Assembly: GCA_902806565.1 (NCBI GenBank) | Contig: CADCXA010000006.1 | Coordinates: 1,612,001-1,676,000, forward strand | DNA length: 64,000 bases | Source of the DNA: Hypoxylon rubiginosum | Taxonomy: Eukaryota > Ascomycota > Sordariomycetes > Xylariales > Hypoxylaceae | Direction: 5' to 3' | Shown here: piece after piece, positions 1 to 14,200 of the stretch | Position numbering within the stretch: the first letter of the stretch is position 1 | How the letters are laid out: each line of letters starts with the position of its first letter | The notes under the pieces: model-generated | Databases searched by the model: none | What the model saw: the letters and a program-made list of their open reading frames with translations, nothing else | Told to the model about the DNA's origin: nothing | Translations under genes and position numbers: made by a program

Positions 1-69
1 TGTTGTATTTGACTTACCGGACGCCATGCTGAGCGCCGTAGCGGCGGAGAGAATCTGCTTGCTCAACAT
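1..69 (-). CDS. 5' exon of a putative secreted protein, truncated by the window edge
   Basis: Read on the minus strand, an ATG at 69 opens 17 codons, MLSKQILSAATALSMAS, plus one base. A strong donor GTAAGT follows at 17-12, so the gene continues leftward past position 1. The peptide has a basic start (Lys4), a hydrophobic Ala/Leu/Ile core and small residues at the end. That is the layout of a fungal secretion signal peptide, and an intron soon after the signal is common in fungal secreted-protein genes. The mature protein is not visible, so no function can be given. The alternative is a chance ORF next to a chance donor; the consensus splice site and the peptide composition together favour a gene. 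Confidence 0.45.
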   Translation of the reverse strand, partial: MLSKQILSAATALSMASGKSNTT

Positions 70-3000
70 TTTTGCTGTACTGTACTGGAAGGGTGGTCAG
101 TTACGTCGGAATCAATGCAATGATAGAATAAAGTGTAAGTAAATCGTGGTTTGTTTTCTGTATGGACCTCCAGGCTGGTTGTTCCGAGAAGAGTAAAGAG
201 CTGGGCATGGGACGGATCTATTAAACCATCTGCCACACGTGTCGAAAAAATGACGAGGACGTTTGAATCCAGTGGAACAACCTGACCAGACAATTGAATT
301 GGCCGAACAAATGGTAAACCGGAGCCAGACGTAAGGAAACTGCTTTGTTGAGTTGCTGGGGCAGGCCACACCAGACCAATTGACGTTGTAGATTCCGCAG
401 CTTATCGTAGAAGCAGGTGAATTGGCCAGTCAGACTGCACGCAATTGTTGATACAGCAACGCCGCTAATTGACGCTAGCATTTGCAATCGAGCATCGCCT
501 GCCTCTGTATTCCTTGGTGATTATACAATTCCAATTCCTGTTTGTAGCCCCCAAGAACCAGCCAAGTCGAGACATCAATTCGTATCGTCCAATCCCTAGG
601 TTACGACCGTACCATGGAACCCCTGAAAGAAAGTTGATACCCGGCTGGACAGCGACATTCGCATTTGCCACCCGAAGCACGTCGTGTTCGGTTATACGAG
701 CGTCACGTCAATCAGAACCCAATTGGAGGGAACCGAACTAACATAGCGTCGATGTAGAAATCCAGGAAGCCCGTAACGTTGTAGAAGCCCGTGGTTCCTT
801 CGTGAGGCATACAGTCAAGCAAGAATAAGAAAACAAAACTACTAACCTGATAAGACTTAAGATTCAAATCTCAGGAACCTCAAGATTAAAATATCAACCA
901 CGCTCTAACGCGGAAGATAGTGTGTTTAGAAGTTGCCTTTTGGTGTTTCGTCTGGCTGGATCTTAGGAGAAAGTGTAAAGTCGCGGGCGAGGGAAAGTTA
1001 AGCTGAACTTTGACGCGGTATGTGTATTAAAGGGAGGAAGCTATTGAGCGAGTGCTCTTCCTCTTCTAAAGGGAGAATATTGACAAACGAATGAATCCGA
1101 ATGGGAAGAAAGAGGAAGATGGAGAAAAAAAAGCGAGAAAAAGCGAGATGGAGGGAAGGTCAGGACAAGAAAAGGCCGAAACGTTTTGGAATTCGACTTT
1201 TGATGGATGGCGTGGCTACTTGGGGGGTTAGGGGGGGTGTGGAAAAAGGGAAGGCAAGGGGGAATTGGTGTGGAGTTTTTTTAAGGGGTAAAAAAATAAC
1301 ACTGCACAGTGCGGGCCTACGAGCATTTATGAACCTACGAATCTACCTACTGCCCACCTACTTGCCCACCAGATAAGGCATGACTGTCTACCGGATCGCA
1401 TGTACACCAAATCACAAGTCATTAATCCGGCGCAGCACTGACTAAAGGATCTTCGCACAATTTCAAGCAAGAAGCTAGGCAAGCCAGGCCCTGGAAACCA
1501 TTCGACGGAGGCCCTGAGTCCCTTGACAGCCCTGACAAGGCCAGACATGGGAGGCCTTGGTATGAATATGAATGAAAAAGGCACACCCGGAGCTAATAAA
1601 GCATCAGGAATCAAGAATCTTTATCCACTACTTTACTTGTACTACTACACGTATCGTACTAATGTAGATAGAGATACGGCACAGTGTACTCCTCGTGGTT
1701 GTTGGGTTGTTGTCCATGGTGCGAGAGAAGCCTTCGTATTCCTAATCGTCACTTGCACGATGCATGCAGGTTCTTCTTCTTCTTACCTTATCAGCAACGT
1801 CTGGCACTCATGCTATTGGAAGGCCAGCTTCTAAAGAGCCAGATGGCTGGACGTACATGATGTAGTACATACGATAGGTAGACGGAATATGCATCAGACA
1901 CAGGTAGCGAGGTGGACAAGGGGTGGTACCGTACATAGTATGGACCAAGAAAGCACAGTGTCGCAGTTGTTCATATCAGTTCGTTCTGTTGGCGAGATTG
2001 GCTCCTCATTTCGATAGCCCAGTTCGGCAAAAGCAGGGAATCGCTGCAAGGTTTGGAGCATTGCGCATCCGCTCCCTTTAACCACACCCCGAATACATAG
2101 TAACAATAACATACAGAGATACGTATCATATGTATGCGCCCAGTATCATGTATGGAGTAGGTATGGAGGCGGTGATCATCGTCTGTGATGCCATAGCATA
2201 AAAATCCACCTTCCCTCACCTTGACCGTGATTCTAGAAGTGTTTCCGTCCTGTTTCACGTAGCACTTGTTGCGAGACTCGACCTGGGCCGCACCGACGCA
2301 AACCTGACAGCTCGAAGCCTTGTAACCTGAACATAGGTAGATATGTAATGTAATGTGCCTAGCTGCTTCTGACGCTTCTCACGGCAAAGCGGGAGCGGGT
2401 TTGTACTTGGATATGACGATAGCATTTGGTGGTTATTTCGGTGGCATTCCCTGATGCCAATCTTTTTCACACAGAATGGAATGGTGCATACCCGCCGTAT
2501 CAATCTCCGCTGCAGCTTGCAGGTCTAGCCTACACCAGAGATTACCGAACGCTACAACAAGAACCCCCGTATTAGTGGTACAATACCTAGGTAGGGACCT
2601 AGGGTAGTGCCAATGTTGGTAGTCACTCACATGCAAGTTTCCTATGTAGGCTTGCTAGGGGTGTTTTGCGTAGATGCGACCATGATATAGGACGGATATG
2701 GGATGGTTTTGGTAAGTTCCAAGTTGCAAGTCACCGGTGGCTGTGAATTGATTCATCCGTCCAACGTTGGAGCCTGTCTTTGCCTGTCTTTTGGTTCGAG
2801 TATTTTATTTGACAAGGACATGAGCTGGAGGGTTTGTATCTCTTATATATCACTTATATATCACTTATATATATGTACATATCATAGTCATAGTCATATT
2901 CGGATTACCTGTGCCGACTTGGAATCTCTCTCGACTATAGACTAATTGATTGGTTATCAACTTTTCTTTCAATCCTGGAAAGAAATCTCGATTTTGAGAC

Positions 3001-4389
3001 CTTCAAGATTTCATCACGGAAGCTCCGTTTTTATTTTAAGCCACGACGCGGCCGCGGGTCCAGGCCGGGCCCCAGGGTGTGTCTGCATCGGTGGATACCA
3101 GGTATGTACCCAGGTAGGTCTGGTACCAAGGTATGGATCCCATATCCTCGCTCGTCCAATGCCACTCATCATCTAACTTTAGGTAGTACGACGAGCTAAT
3201 GTACAAAGCTGGGAATTTAATGCTGATGCTGCATGCACCAGTTGCACCCCCACTCATTCTCTTTTAGACCGTCGACCTTTTTAAGCCATTGACGATTGGA
3301 TCATCAATCAAACTGGAACCACATAAATCTGGTGGCGTATTGTTCTACTGCTGAGTTCCTGAGTTCTTGGGCTTACATGGCTGACATGGCACCGGCAATG
3401 TAAGCTAAGAAGCTTCGCTCTCTACACTTGACTTGATTGGGGAGAGTATTGAAGGTCTTACTTATTGTTATGATAATGCACTTTTCCCAATCTCTTTATC
3501 ACCTTTTTCTTCTTCACACCTCTCCCGCTTTGTCGATGGGAATAACGCAATGCCATGTCCAAAATCCAAGGCAGGAAAAGGTCAAAGCCGACCCGGCATC
3601 CAGATCTAGCGCTGACGCGTCAAGTCTGACCTGTAACCTGACTTGGTATCGTTCCAACACGAGGAAAATACCTATCAACCGATTCCTTTTCGTATTGATG
3701 GGAAAAGTCCGACCCTCCATCGTGGCCGTTGCCGATCCGGCGTAATACTATTCGTCTCCCGCGCGCCTCTTTTTCCACTCGTCGTCTAAATTCCACGTCC
3801 TGCGACAAAACCGCCGGACTAGTCGTTCTTATCCCTAGCCCGAGCTGCGTCATTGACTAGCATCTCAAACCAGATCTCTGCGATCTACAACGGCAATTTC
3901 ACTAGCGTCGAGGTTTCGACGACACGCCCAACCTAACAGGTTTACAATATATTGTGGCTTCGAAACGTTGATGACTGTAGCCCCACGATATTAAAACCGC
4001 CGTCTAGTTTTGCTTTCATGGCAGAACTACATAATCTCTGCCAATTACGCATCAGAGTTGGTATTCTAATGGGGCATTATTGAGTTGCCTCCGAATTGGT
4101 ATTCACCGTTGCTGTAGGCCTACAACTACTACTACTTAACTCATTATCTATTTTACTATAAATGCTGCATGGCCGGAAGAATGGTGCTAGATATCTCAGC
4201 TCTGTCAAACAAACCCTATCGGTGAGCCTATCATGTGTCCAGATTCGACATATACATTATCAATGATCTAGCATTTTTCATAGCCGGTGTGTCATTTATT
4301 AAGACTTCGGTATGGCTGGTATTTTTATTAGTTTACCGAATCATATTACGGGTGAAACCCAAGGCATTGTTGTAAAGTCTTATTTGTTA
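70..4389. other. Intergenic stretch without a supportable gene
   Basis: Only ORFs of about 100 codons or fewer occur here. None has recognisable domains or joins in frame to a neighbour across plausible splice sites. The sequence holds simple-sequence patches: three units of an 11-bp CTTATATATCA repeat at 2842-2874, and many CCTAGGTA and GGTAGGTA-like words, including an exact TACCTAGGTA at 2584-2593. Base composition is ordinary up to the abrupt AT-rich boundary at 4390. It may contain regulatory DNA of the secreted-protein gene at the left edge, but no specific site can be named. Confidence 0.6.
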
Positions 4390-4401
4390 CTAGCTGCGTA
4401 A

Positions 4402-4425
4402 CCCGGCCGTGCAAGCACGGCCGGG
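4402..4425 (-). repeat. GC-rich perfect hairpin near the Helitron 3' end
   Basis: Two 11-base arms, CCCGGCCGTGC and GCACGGCCGGG, are separated by two bases. They sit 8 bases inside the CTAG terminus (4393-4390 on the minus strand). The arms are intact although DNA only about 120 bp further in is almost pure A+T. Helitrons use such a hairpin as the 3' end-of-transposition signal. Confidence 0.75.
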
Positions 4426-5883
4426 AGGGAAGCTGTGGGTTTTTTTTTTAGATTATATAAGCATTTCACCATCGCACCATATTAACTTCGCGTAATTCAA
4501 ATCAATTGGAATTTATCTATGAAAATATAAAATGAAAATTATAAAACTGGTATTTAATTATTAAGTTTATTATTTTTTATTAAAACTTTTTATTAATTTA
4601 TATTACTTTTTTTTAATTAATATATTTATATTAATTATTTTATTTACATTTTATATTTTATATTTATATTTATATTTATTTTTTTTAAATTTTTATTTAA
4701 ACTTTACTATTTTTTTTCCTGGAAATTCTTTAACTAGTAACTATTATTTTCTTTAATTATTAAAATATTATTATATTTATATTTATTAAAATTTTATTTA
4801 TTATTAGTTTAAATATTATTATTACTATTAATAAAATTATTAAATAATAAAATTAAATTAATATTTAGTTTAAATATAATATTATTAAATATAAATTTAA
4901 GTTATTTAGTTTTAATATAAGTTAAAATTAATATTAATTTTATACGTTTTACTTTTAGTTTTTTATTAATTTTAAACTTTTTTTTATAATTATTATCGCT
5001 AATTATTAACTTTAATTTATCTTATTTTTATATAATAAAAACCTTTTTATAGTACCGGCGGTAAGTACCAAAGCTATTATTATTAAATTTTAAATTTAAA
5101 TTTAAAAAGCTTTTTTTTAAAACTAAAGGATAATATTCGTAATTATTTTTTAACTATTAACCTTTTAATTTTAAGCCTTTTAATTTTAAGTTTTTTAACT
5201 ATTAGTTTTTATTTTGTTTTTTCCTTTTTTTTTAATTATTTATTTTTAACATTTCTACTTATAGTTTATATATCCTAGTTAAAATTTCTAATAGTTTTTA
5301 TTTATAGTGTTTATTTTTTTAAAGTTTTATTAATAATAAATTAAACTTTTAATTTTTTATCGCCCTTTTATTTTTAAATAATAAAATTATTTTATTATAT
5401 ATTAAACTTTAAATAAAATATATAAATATATATTAAAAAAACGCTTTTAAAATAAAATAACATTTAATATTATAATAAAAGTTTAAATATAATAAATTTT
5501 TATTAATAGAAAGTTTTAATAGATTTAATATATAAATTTATAATATATATAATTTATTTAATTTATTATTTTTATTTTTATTTTTTTTTAACATTATAAT
5601 TATATAATTATAATTAAATAAATAATAAATATTATTTTAAATTATTATTTAATTTTTATTATTATTAAAAAAGTTATTTATATTTAAAAATAAAATTATA
5701 AAATTTTATATATAATAGTTATTAAATTAAATTAAATATATTTTTAATATAATATAAGTTATTTTAATTTTAATTAACGTTTTTATAAAGCGATAAATTT
5801 TAGTTAGAAAGTTATAATTATTTATTAGTTTTTTTAAGTTTATTATAATTTTAATAATTAAAGTTTATAAAAATACTTTTTTA

Positions 5884-5988
5884 TTATTTAAAATTGGTTT
5901 ATTTAAAGTTAGTTTATTTAAAATTAACTTATTTAAAGTTAACTTATTTAAGGTTAATTTATTTAAGGTTAACTTATTTATAATTAAT
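5884..5988. repeat. 15-bp minisatellite, seven units, inside the AT-rich block
   Basis: Seven consecutive 15-base units start at 5884, 5899, 5914, 5929, 5944, 5959 and 5974. Each has the form TTATTTAARRTTARY with a few substitutions (AAATTGGT to AGGTTAAC variants). The period is a multiple of three, so it may be the remains of a pentapeptide repeat of a protein coded before RIP, but all frames now contain stops. Confidence 0.7.
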
Positions 5989-8169
5989 TTATTATATTTA
6001 TATTTTAAACTTATTGTTTTTTTTTATAATAAAAATAAAACAATAAATATTATTTATTAATTAAAGTTTAAATAAAAAACATAATTATTTATTAATATTA
6101 TTTTATTAATAAATTTAAATAATTATTATAATATTATAATAAAAAGATATTTAATATTATTTATTAATTAAATTTATTAATAATCACTAAATAATAAGAT
6201 TTTATAATTAAATATAATAAATAATTCGTTTTTAAAGGTTTTTAAAATATAAAAATTATATTTATTTTTATATATTTATAATATATTAGTGTTTTTTTTT
6301 ACCGCTAGATACTAATGGTTACTAGTAATAATAATATAAATAATATAAATTATTTTATAATTAATATTAAAAATTATATTAAAATAATTTAAAAAGTTAA
6401 AATTAAATAATAATTTTATTTCTAAATATTTTAAATAATATATATTAAACTTATATTATAACTATATATATAAATTATATAACAGTAATTTATAAATTAA
6501 ATAATATAATTTATTAATATTATTTATTTTTAAATATATAAATATAATATATATAAATTTAAATATATATAAATAATAAAAAGTTATACTTATTATAATA
6601 TAAATAAAACTATAAGAATTTATTTATATAAGTTATTTAAATAATAAGTTATTTTAAAACTTAAAATATTAATAATTTATTATTTATTTATATATATAAA
6701 TAAATTATATAATATATAAATATTTTTTAACATTACTTTAATTTTTTATTTTTTATTTTAATATCTATTTTTTATTAATATATTTTTTATTAATATAAAA
6801 TATAAAATAAATTTAAAAGAAAAATTTATAGTTACCGCGTTTTTTAATAATAATAATAGTATATTTAACTAAATTTAAAAAATCATTTATATTTTTTATT
6901 TTAAATATAATTTATTATATATATTAATTATTTTATATATTATTAATAATAATAAATTTTATTATTTATTATTTTATAAAGTTTATATAATTATTACTAA
7001 GAATATTTAAAACGATACTAAAAATATATAAAAACTGTATTTTTTTTTATTTATTAATTAAACTATTTTTTATTTATTAGTACTTTAAAATGGTTTAATT
7101 AATATTAAAATTTACTATTTTTATATTTCTTATAAAAGTTATATAAATATAAATTATATGTTTAAATATTATAATTAGTTTTAAATATTATATATATATA
7201 TTTATATTAATTATTTTTATTATAATTAACATATTATATTTAATGATTTTTTTTTTAAAAGTATTAGTTTTTTTTTTATAAAAATATATTTAAGTAATAA
7301 AAAAATATATATATTAATAACTTATTTAATTATATTAATTTTAAATTTAATTTTAATTATAGTTATTATATTTTTATATTATAATTAATAAGGTTAAAAA
7401 ATAATTATATTATATTTAAAATTATAAATTTTTAGTTATTAATTAATTAAATATATATATATTTTATAAAGGATTTATTAAATATTATTTACATTTTTTT
7501 TTTTAATTATATGTTTTTTTACTAAAATTTTTATTATATTTAAAATAAGAATTATATTATTATTTATTTAAAATTAAACTTTAAATAAAAGAATAAATTT
7601 TATTTAATATTATATATTTTTTAATTATTAACTAAATATTATAATATAAATATCAAGATATATATATTATTTTATAATTATTTTTTTTATTTAATTCCTT
7701 ATATTTTAATTAAATTTTTATTTACTTATTTCATTTAGGTTTTATTTACTAGGAAGGTAATTAAAATATTTAATGATAATATTTTTTATTAAAAATATTT
7801 TATTATTTTTTTTAAATATAAAAATTTTTATAATAAATAATTTATATAATAAATAATAATAATAAAATAACTTTTTAATTTTAAAATAAAAACCATTAAT
7901 ATTAAAAAAGCTGGTTAAAAACGTAATATTAACAAAGTTTTATAAAATGTAAATAAAATTAAAAAAGAGAACGTAAACAAAATTAAAAAAAAAAATATAA
8001 ATAAAACTAAAAAAAAAAATAATATTAAATATTTAAATAAATGCTTAGTTTATTTAATATATATTAAATAAATAAAACCTAATAATAATAATAATTTTAA
8101 GTATTTTTCTTAAAAATATTATTATAAGAAATTAATATTTTTAATATATACTAGGTAATTTAAACCTAT

Positions 8170-8187
8170 TAATAATAATAATAATAA

Positions 8188-8233
<46 letters not shown>
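8170..8233. repeat. TAA/ATT trinucleotide microsatellite
   Basis: Two long TAA runs are interrupted once by an AAAA. It lies in the AT-rich block and may have been sharpened by RIP of an older CAA or TGA-type repeat, which cannot be tested here. Confidence 0.8.
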
Positions 8234-11200
8234 CTTAACTTTTTTTTTTTTAGTAATTTAAATAATAACTCCTAGTTTAATTAAAAAAAAAAAACTAAGT
8301 TTAATTTTTTATACTTAAATATTAAAATTAAGTTTATATTATTTTATCTATTTATTAATTTTAATTTTATTTTAAAGTTATTTATATTTATATTTAATTT
8401 AATAAATAATAATAATTAAAATTTAAATTATTATAAAAATTATTTTATTTTAATTATTTTTTATATAACCTTTACTAATACTAGGTTCTTTACTAATACC
8501 AAGTTTTTTATTAATATTAATTTTAAAATTAATTATAAAGTTACTTTTAAACATGTTTATAACAATTATATTCACTAAAAGATTTAATTTTTTTTAATAT
8601 CTTATTTATAAAAAATTAAGTTTCCTTTAATATATTATAATTAAAAAGATTAGATTTTTTTTTATATATTACTTTTTCATATATACAATTTATAATATTT
8701 TTTAAATAAATGTTTCTATAAAAATAATACTTTATAAAATATACATATATAAATAAAAAGAAAATAATTTAATAAATTAATTTATTATTTTATATATCAT
8801 TTAATAAAAATTCTAAATTGGTATTTTTTTATATTTTTAAAATATAAAACCTTTTTTTATATTATAATTTTATAATATAAAATTAAAAACGTTTAATTAA
8901 ATAATCTTTATTTATTTAAAGTTTATTTTTAACACTAGTTAACTTTATAATTATAATTTATTTAAAACCTTTATTTTTTTTATTATTTTATATATATTTT
9001 AAACTAATTTACTTTTAATATATAACATATATTTAATTACTATATATTCTTTTAAATTATTATTAAAATATAATTTATATAATATTAATTTTAAATTATT
9101 TAATATTTTTTTTACTTATTTAATTTAAATAATTATTTAATTTAAACCTTTAGATTTTATAAACTTTTATAATTATTTTTAATTAATATTATTTAAGCTT
9201 ACATAATTTATAAAATCTTTTTTTAGTTTATAAAAAACGTTTCTTAAAAAACCTTACTAATTTTAAAAGATCTTTTAATTTTATTTTAGCTTTTTTATAT
9301 TATAAAAATAATATTTATAATAACCATTATTACTAGGTTAAAAAAGCGGCTTTATAACCTTATAAATTAAAATGATAATAATTAATACGCCAGTTTTTAT
9401 TTATTAAACTTATTATTTTATAATATAAACTATTTTAACTTTTTTAAATTTAATTAAAAATAAATATTAATTTTAAATTAAAATAAATTAAATTATCTTC
9501 CAGTTTTATTTTATATATTTAAAATTTTTTATTATATTAATAAAGATAATAATTATTTTATATTAAAAAATAATAAAGATTTAATTAAGTATATATAATA
9601 AGTTTTAATTAAAATTAAAAAAATAAAAGTAAATAATATTATAATTTTAATATTTAATAATTTATATATATATTAAGCTTTATTATTTTTTTAAATAAGT
9701 ATTTTATTAATAATTTAATAGTTTATTATTAAATAAACTTTTTTATTAAATATATAATATAAAAACTAAATTTATTATTATAAAAAAATCAAATTAAATA
9801 AAATATTAACCATTAATTATAAAAGTAAGTTTATATTGGTTTTTTTTAGTTAATTTAAAAGTTTTAATTATTATTAGTTACTTATATATAAATATATAAC
9901 ATTATTTTACTTTTAAAATAAAATTATATTAATTATAAAATAAATAATAATAAATTTTAATATTATATTATTTTATTTAATTATTTTAATAGTATATATA
10001 CCGGTTGTTATTATAATAATATTAAAAATAAATACTTTTATTAATTTAATATATAATATATAAATATTAATAAACTTAAATAATAGTAATTAATTTCTTT
10101 AATAACTATTAATAAATACGTTAAAATAAGCGGTATATTAGTTAATATTTTTATATTAACTTTAACTTCTTTTTAACATAACTTTTTACTACCAACAATT
10201 AAAAAAAATATAAAGTTTATAATAAAATAAAAACCAATTAACATTTACTTATTTAAAATAATTAAAGTAATTTACAATTTATTACTTTAATTACTTAATA
10301 TAATAAAAAAAGTAAAATAGTTAAAATATAATAAAACTTTTTATTTTAAAAAGTAAAAATAAGTTAAATAATTAATTAAAAGTATTTTATATATATATTA
10401 AATATAATATTATTTATAATATTTTCTTTTAATTATTCGTTAATTTTTATAGAATTTTAAGATATATAATATTTAATAATTTATTAAACTCTGTTTTTAA
10501 TGTTTTTAAAACTTTTAATTTTTAAATAAACTTAACTTTTAATATAGTTATATAAAACTACTTATATATAAATATAAAAATCTTTTAATTAATATTAATT
10601 ATATTAAAAAATTGTTTTTATAACTTATTTATAATTATAACAAAGTAAACCAATATTAAAAACTATTATTTAAATTATACGAACAATTAGTTCTTATTAT
10701 TTTAAATTAATTTAACTTTTAATAAAATATATTTTATTTTATTAAATAACTTACTAAGAATCTTAGCTCTTATATTATACTTATTAAACTAAGTTACAAT
10801 TATTTAAATATCGTTATAAAAGTTTTAATCGAAATCTAAGTTATATAATATTATAATAAAAAAACTAACTTTTAATTTTAATTTAACCAGTGATATTTTT
10901 TCTAGTTATAAAACTTAAATTATTTTAATTAACGTTTCTTTAATTTATTAGTTATTTATTTTAATAAACTTATTTATTAAAAAATATTTTTATTTCTTTT
11001 TAAAAATATTAAATAATAAGTTATTATTAATTTTTTATATAAACATGTTATATATAAATAAGATAAATTTAAAAATAAAAATGTTTAAATTATATAATAT
11101 ATTATTTAAAATTTCCTTTAAATAAATATAATCGTAAAAGTTTTTAATATTATTAAACATTTTTATTATATTAAATAATAATATTAATTTATTAGTTTTA

Positions 11201-14200
11201 AAGTTATAAAAAATTATTTAAAATTATTATAAGAATTTTATATTTTTTATATTACTTTATTAAACCCTTATATTTTTTATTAAATATAGTTTTTAAAGCT
11301 TAAACTATAAAAATAAATTTTATAAATAAGCGTTAATAATTTACAGTTTTAATTTTCTTTTAACTATAAATAAAATTTACATAAAGTTTCCTTTAAATAA
11401 AGTAAACACTTTATTAAATAAAAATTAATCTTTTTATATATTATATAACATTTTATAAACTATTTTAAACACGTATTTATATTATATAATAATTTTATTT
11501 TAAATAATTAACAATGTTTATTAAAAAAGATTCACCTTTATTAATTTTTTTTAAACATTATATATTAAATTATTATTTAAAGTAATAAAAATTCTAAATT
11601 ATAAATAAATAATTCTCCCGTTAAATAATAAAAGCGTTATAATATTAAATAAAACCATATATAATATAACTTTTTTTTTTAATTAATAATAATAATAAAA
11701 CGTTAAATATAAAAAGATTTTCCCAGTTTTAACTAGGCCTTATAAATAAAAATATATAAAAGAAAAAATTTATTTAATAATTATTATAATAATATTATAT
11801 ATAATATATTAATTATTATTTAACATTAAAAACACCTTATTATATAAGTTTATTTTAATGTTATAATTATAATTTAACTTTTTTTTAAGTAAATAATTAA
11901 TATAAACTTTTTTTTAATTAAATTAAAACAAAAAAAAACTTATTTCACTCTAGTTCTTTAAACTTATAACAGTTATTTTAATTAAATATAAATTATAATT
12001 TAAATAGATAATCTTAATTAAACTAGGTAGGTTTTATATTTTACTAAATACCTGTATTAAATTATCATATATAGACTTTTAAAATTTATTTTAAATATAA
12101 ACTAGATTTTAAATATTATTTTTTTATAAAATATATATAAAAATGGCTTTTAACTAACTGTTAGTTAAAAATACCTACGTTTTTTTAAAGAAATTCTTTT
12201 AATAATTATTATTCTTTAAAAAGCTTTAAACTTAATAAATATCTTAAAATATCAAATATTAAACATTATTATATTTTATTAAATTAAGTTAACTTTTAGT
12301 TTTAAAAATTAAAATAAAAAGCATTTATAAATAAAATCTTTTATTAATTTTTAAATAAATGAAATATATTTAACTAAGTTTCCCTACCACTTTTTATTTA
12401 TATTTTATTTATTTTTTTTTTATATACCATTAAAATAAATATAAAAAGTTTTAATATAAAATATTCTAACTATTTTTATAAACTTTATTATATTTAAACC
12501 ACGTTATAAAAATTATATAATTTTACTTTAAGGTTTTTATTATTAACTTAAAATTATTTTTAATATAATATTTTATTTTATTTTTCTTTTTTAAATAAAT
12601 AATTAAAAGTTAAACAAATAAATATATATTATAAACTAAAAATTTTAAAAAATAATATACTAATTTATATAATTTAATAAAATAACTATATAAATATTTA
12701 TTAATTTTATTATAAGATTAATTTTAATTTTAATCTTATTATAATAACGTTTTTTTTTAATATAAACAAATTATAATTTAATTATTACTTTTATAAATAT
12801 ACTTATAAATATATTTAACTATTTTTATAATAATATAAATTTTAATATTAATATACGCTTGGTATTTCTAACTAAGAAAAAAATTATATAATATTATTTA
12901 ATTATTATTTTATTTTATTAGTTTTAAATAACCTAGGATTTTAATATATAGTTTTTACTTATATATTAAATATTTATTTAACCTAATTATAATTTTAAAG
13001 TAAAACAATTTTAAAAAGTTTTTAAAATAATAATTTTTAATTATATAAAATAACTTTAAATTTATTACGTTATAAAGTTTATATATTATATTAAATAATA
13101 TTATTTATTGTAAAATATCGTTTAAATTAATATTAGTCCTTAGAATTTTAACTTATATAACATGGTTAATATTTATAGGTTCTATAAATTAATTATAATT
13201 TAATAATAATAAAAAGATTAAATAATATATATAAAGCAAGTTTTTTTTTTAATATTTAATTGTTTAAATTATATTACAATATTTATTAAAGTAATTTTTT
13301 TTTATAATATCGTTTAAAAGTGTTTTTTATTTTTAATTAAAAATATAAATATTAATATTAAGTTAATTACTTATAATTTAACTTAAAAAAAACTTATTTT
13401 TTATTTTTAGTTAGTTTAAATTAACAGTAAAAATAATAAAAAAAGTTAGTTAATTTAAATAATAAATAATAGTTATTAAATCTTAATAATAACGAAATAT
13501 AAATCTTTTATTACTAGTAAATAAAAACGGTAAATATATATTACAGTTAATATTAATTAAATTAATATTTTTAGTTAAAATAACATTATAAAAACCATTT
13601 TAAAAAACTTTTTATAAATTATTTTATTTATATTTTAGTTATTTTAAAGTAACTTATTTTATAATAGTTTAAATATTAATTAAATATTATTAAAAAAATT
13701 AATTAAATATAAATAAAATTAATACTTTTTATTTATAATTATATAAATAATATTAAAAATATTACCGTAAAAATAAGTTTTTTTTTTTATAACTTTTATT
13801 ATGAAATTATATATTTAAATTATAACTAGTTTTTTTATATAATTATATTAATATATAAATAAATAGTATATATATTAAATAATTTATAAAAATATATATA
13901 TAAAAGAATAATATTTTTTTTATAACGGTTTATTTAACCAAAATAATTTCTTTTTATTATTAATTTTTTCTTATAACGTTTAAAATAATACCAGTAATAT
14001 TTTCGGTTTTTAAAAGGTTTTTATATTACCGATTTACACTTTTTTTAAGAATTATATTTAAATTAAATTTCAATATAAACTAAATTATAAAACTATTTAT
14101 ATTTAAATTCTTTAAATTATCCGCGGCTTTTTATATTTATTTTTAAATTATAATATATTTTTTAATATATAAATTATTTATATAGATTTTTTTAAAAAGT

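Noticed and set aside
221..680. Overlapping minus-strand ORFs suggesting a multi-exon gene
   Set aside because: No combination of GT...AG borders joined them into a continuous, family-like protein.
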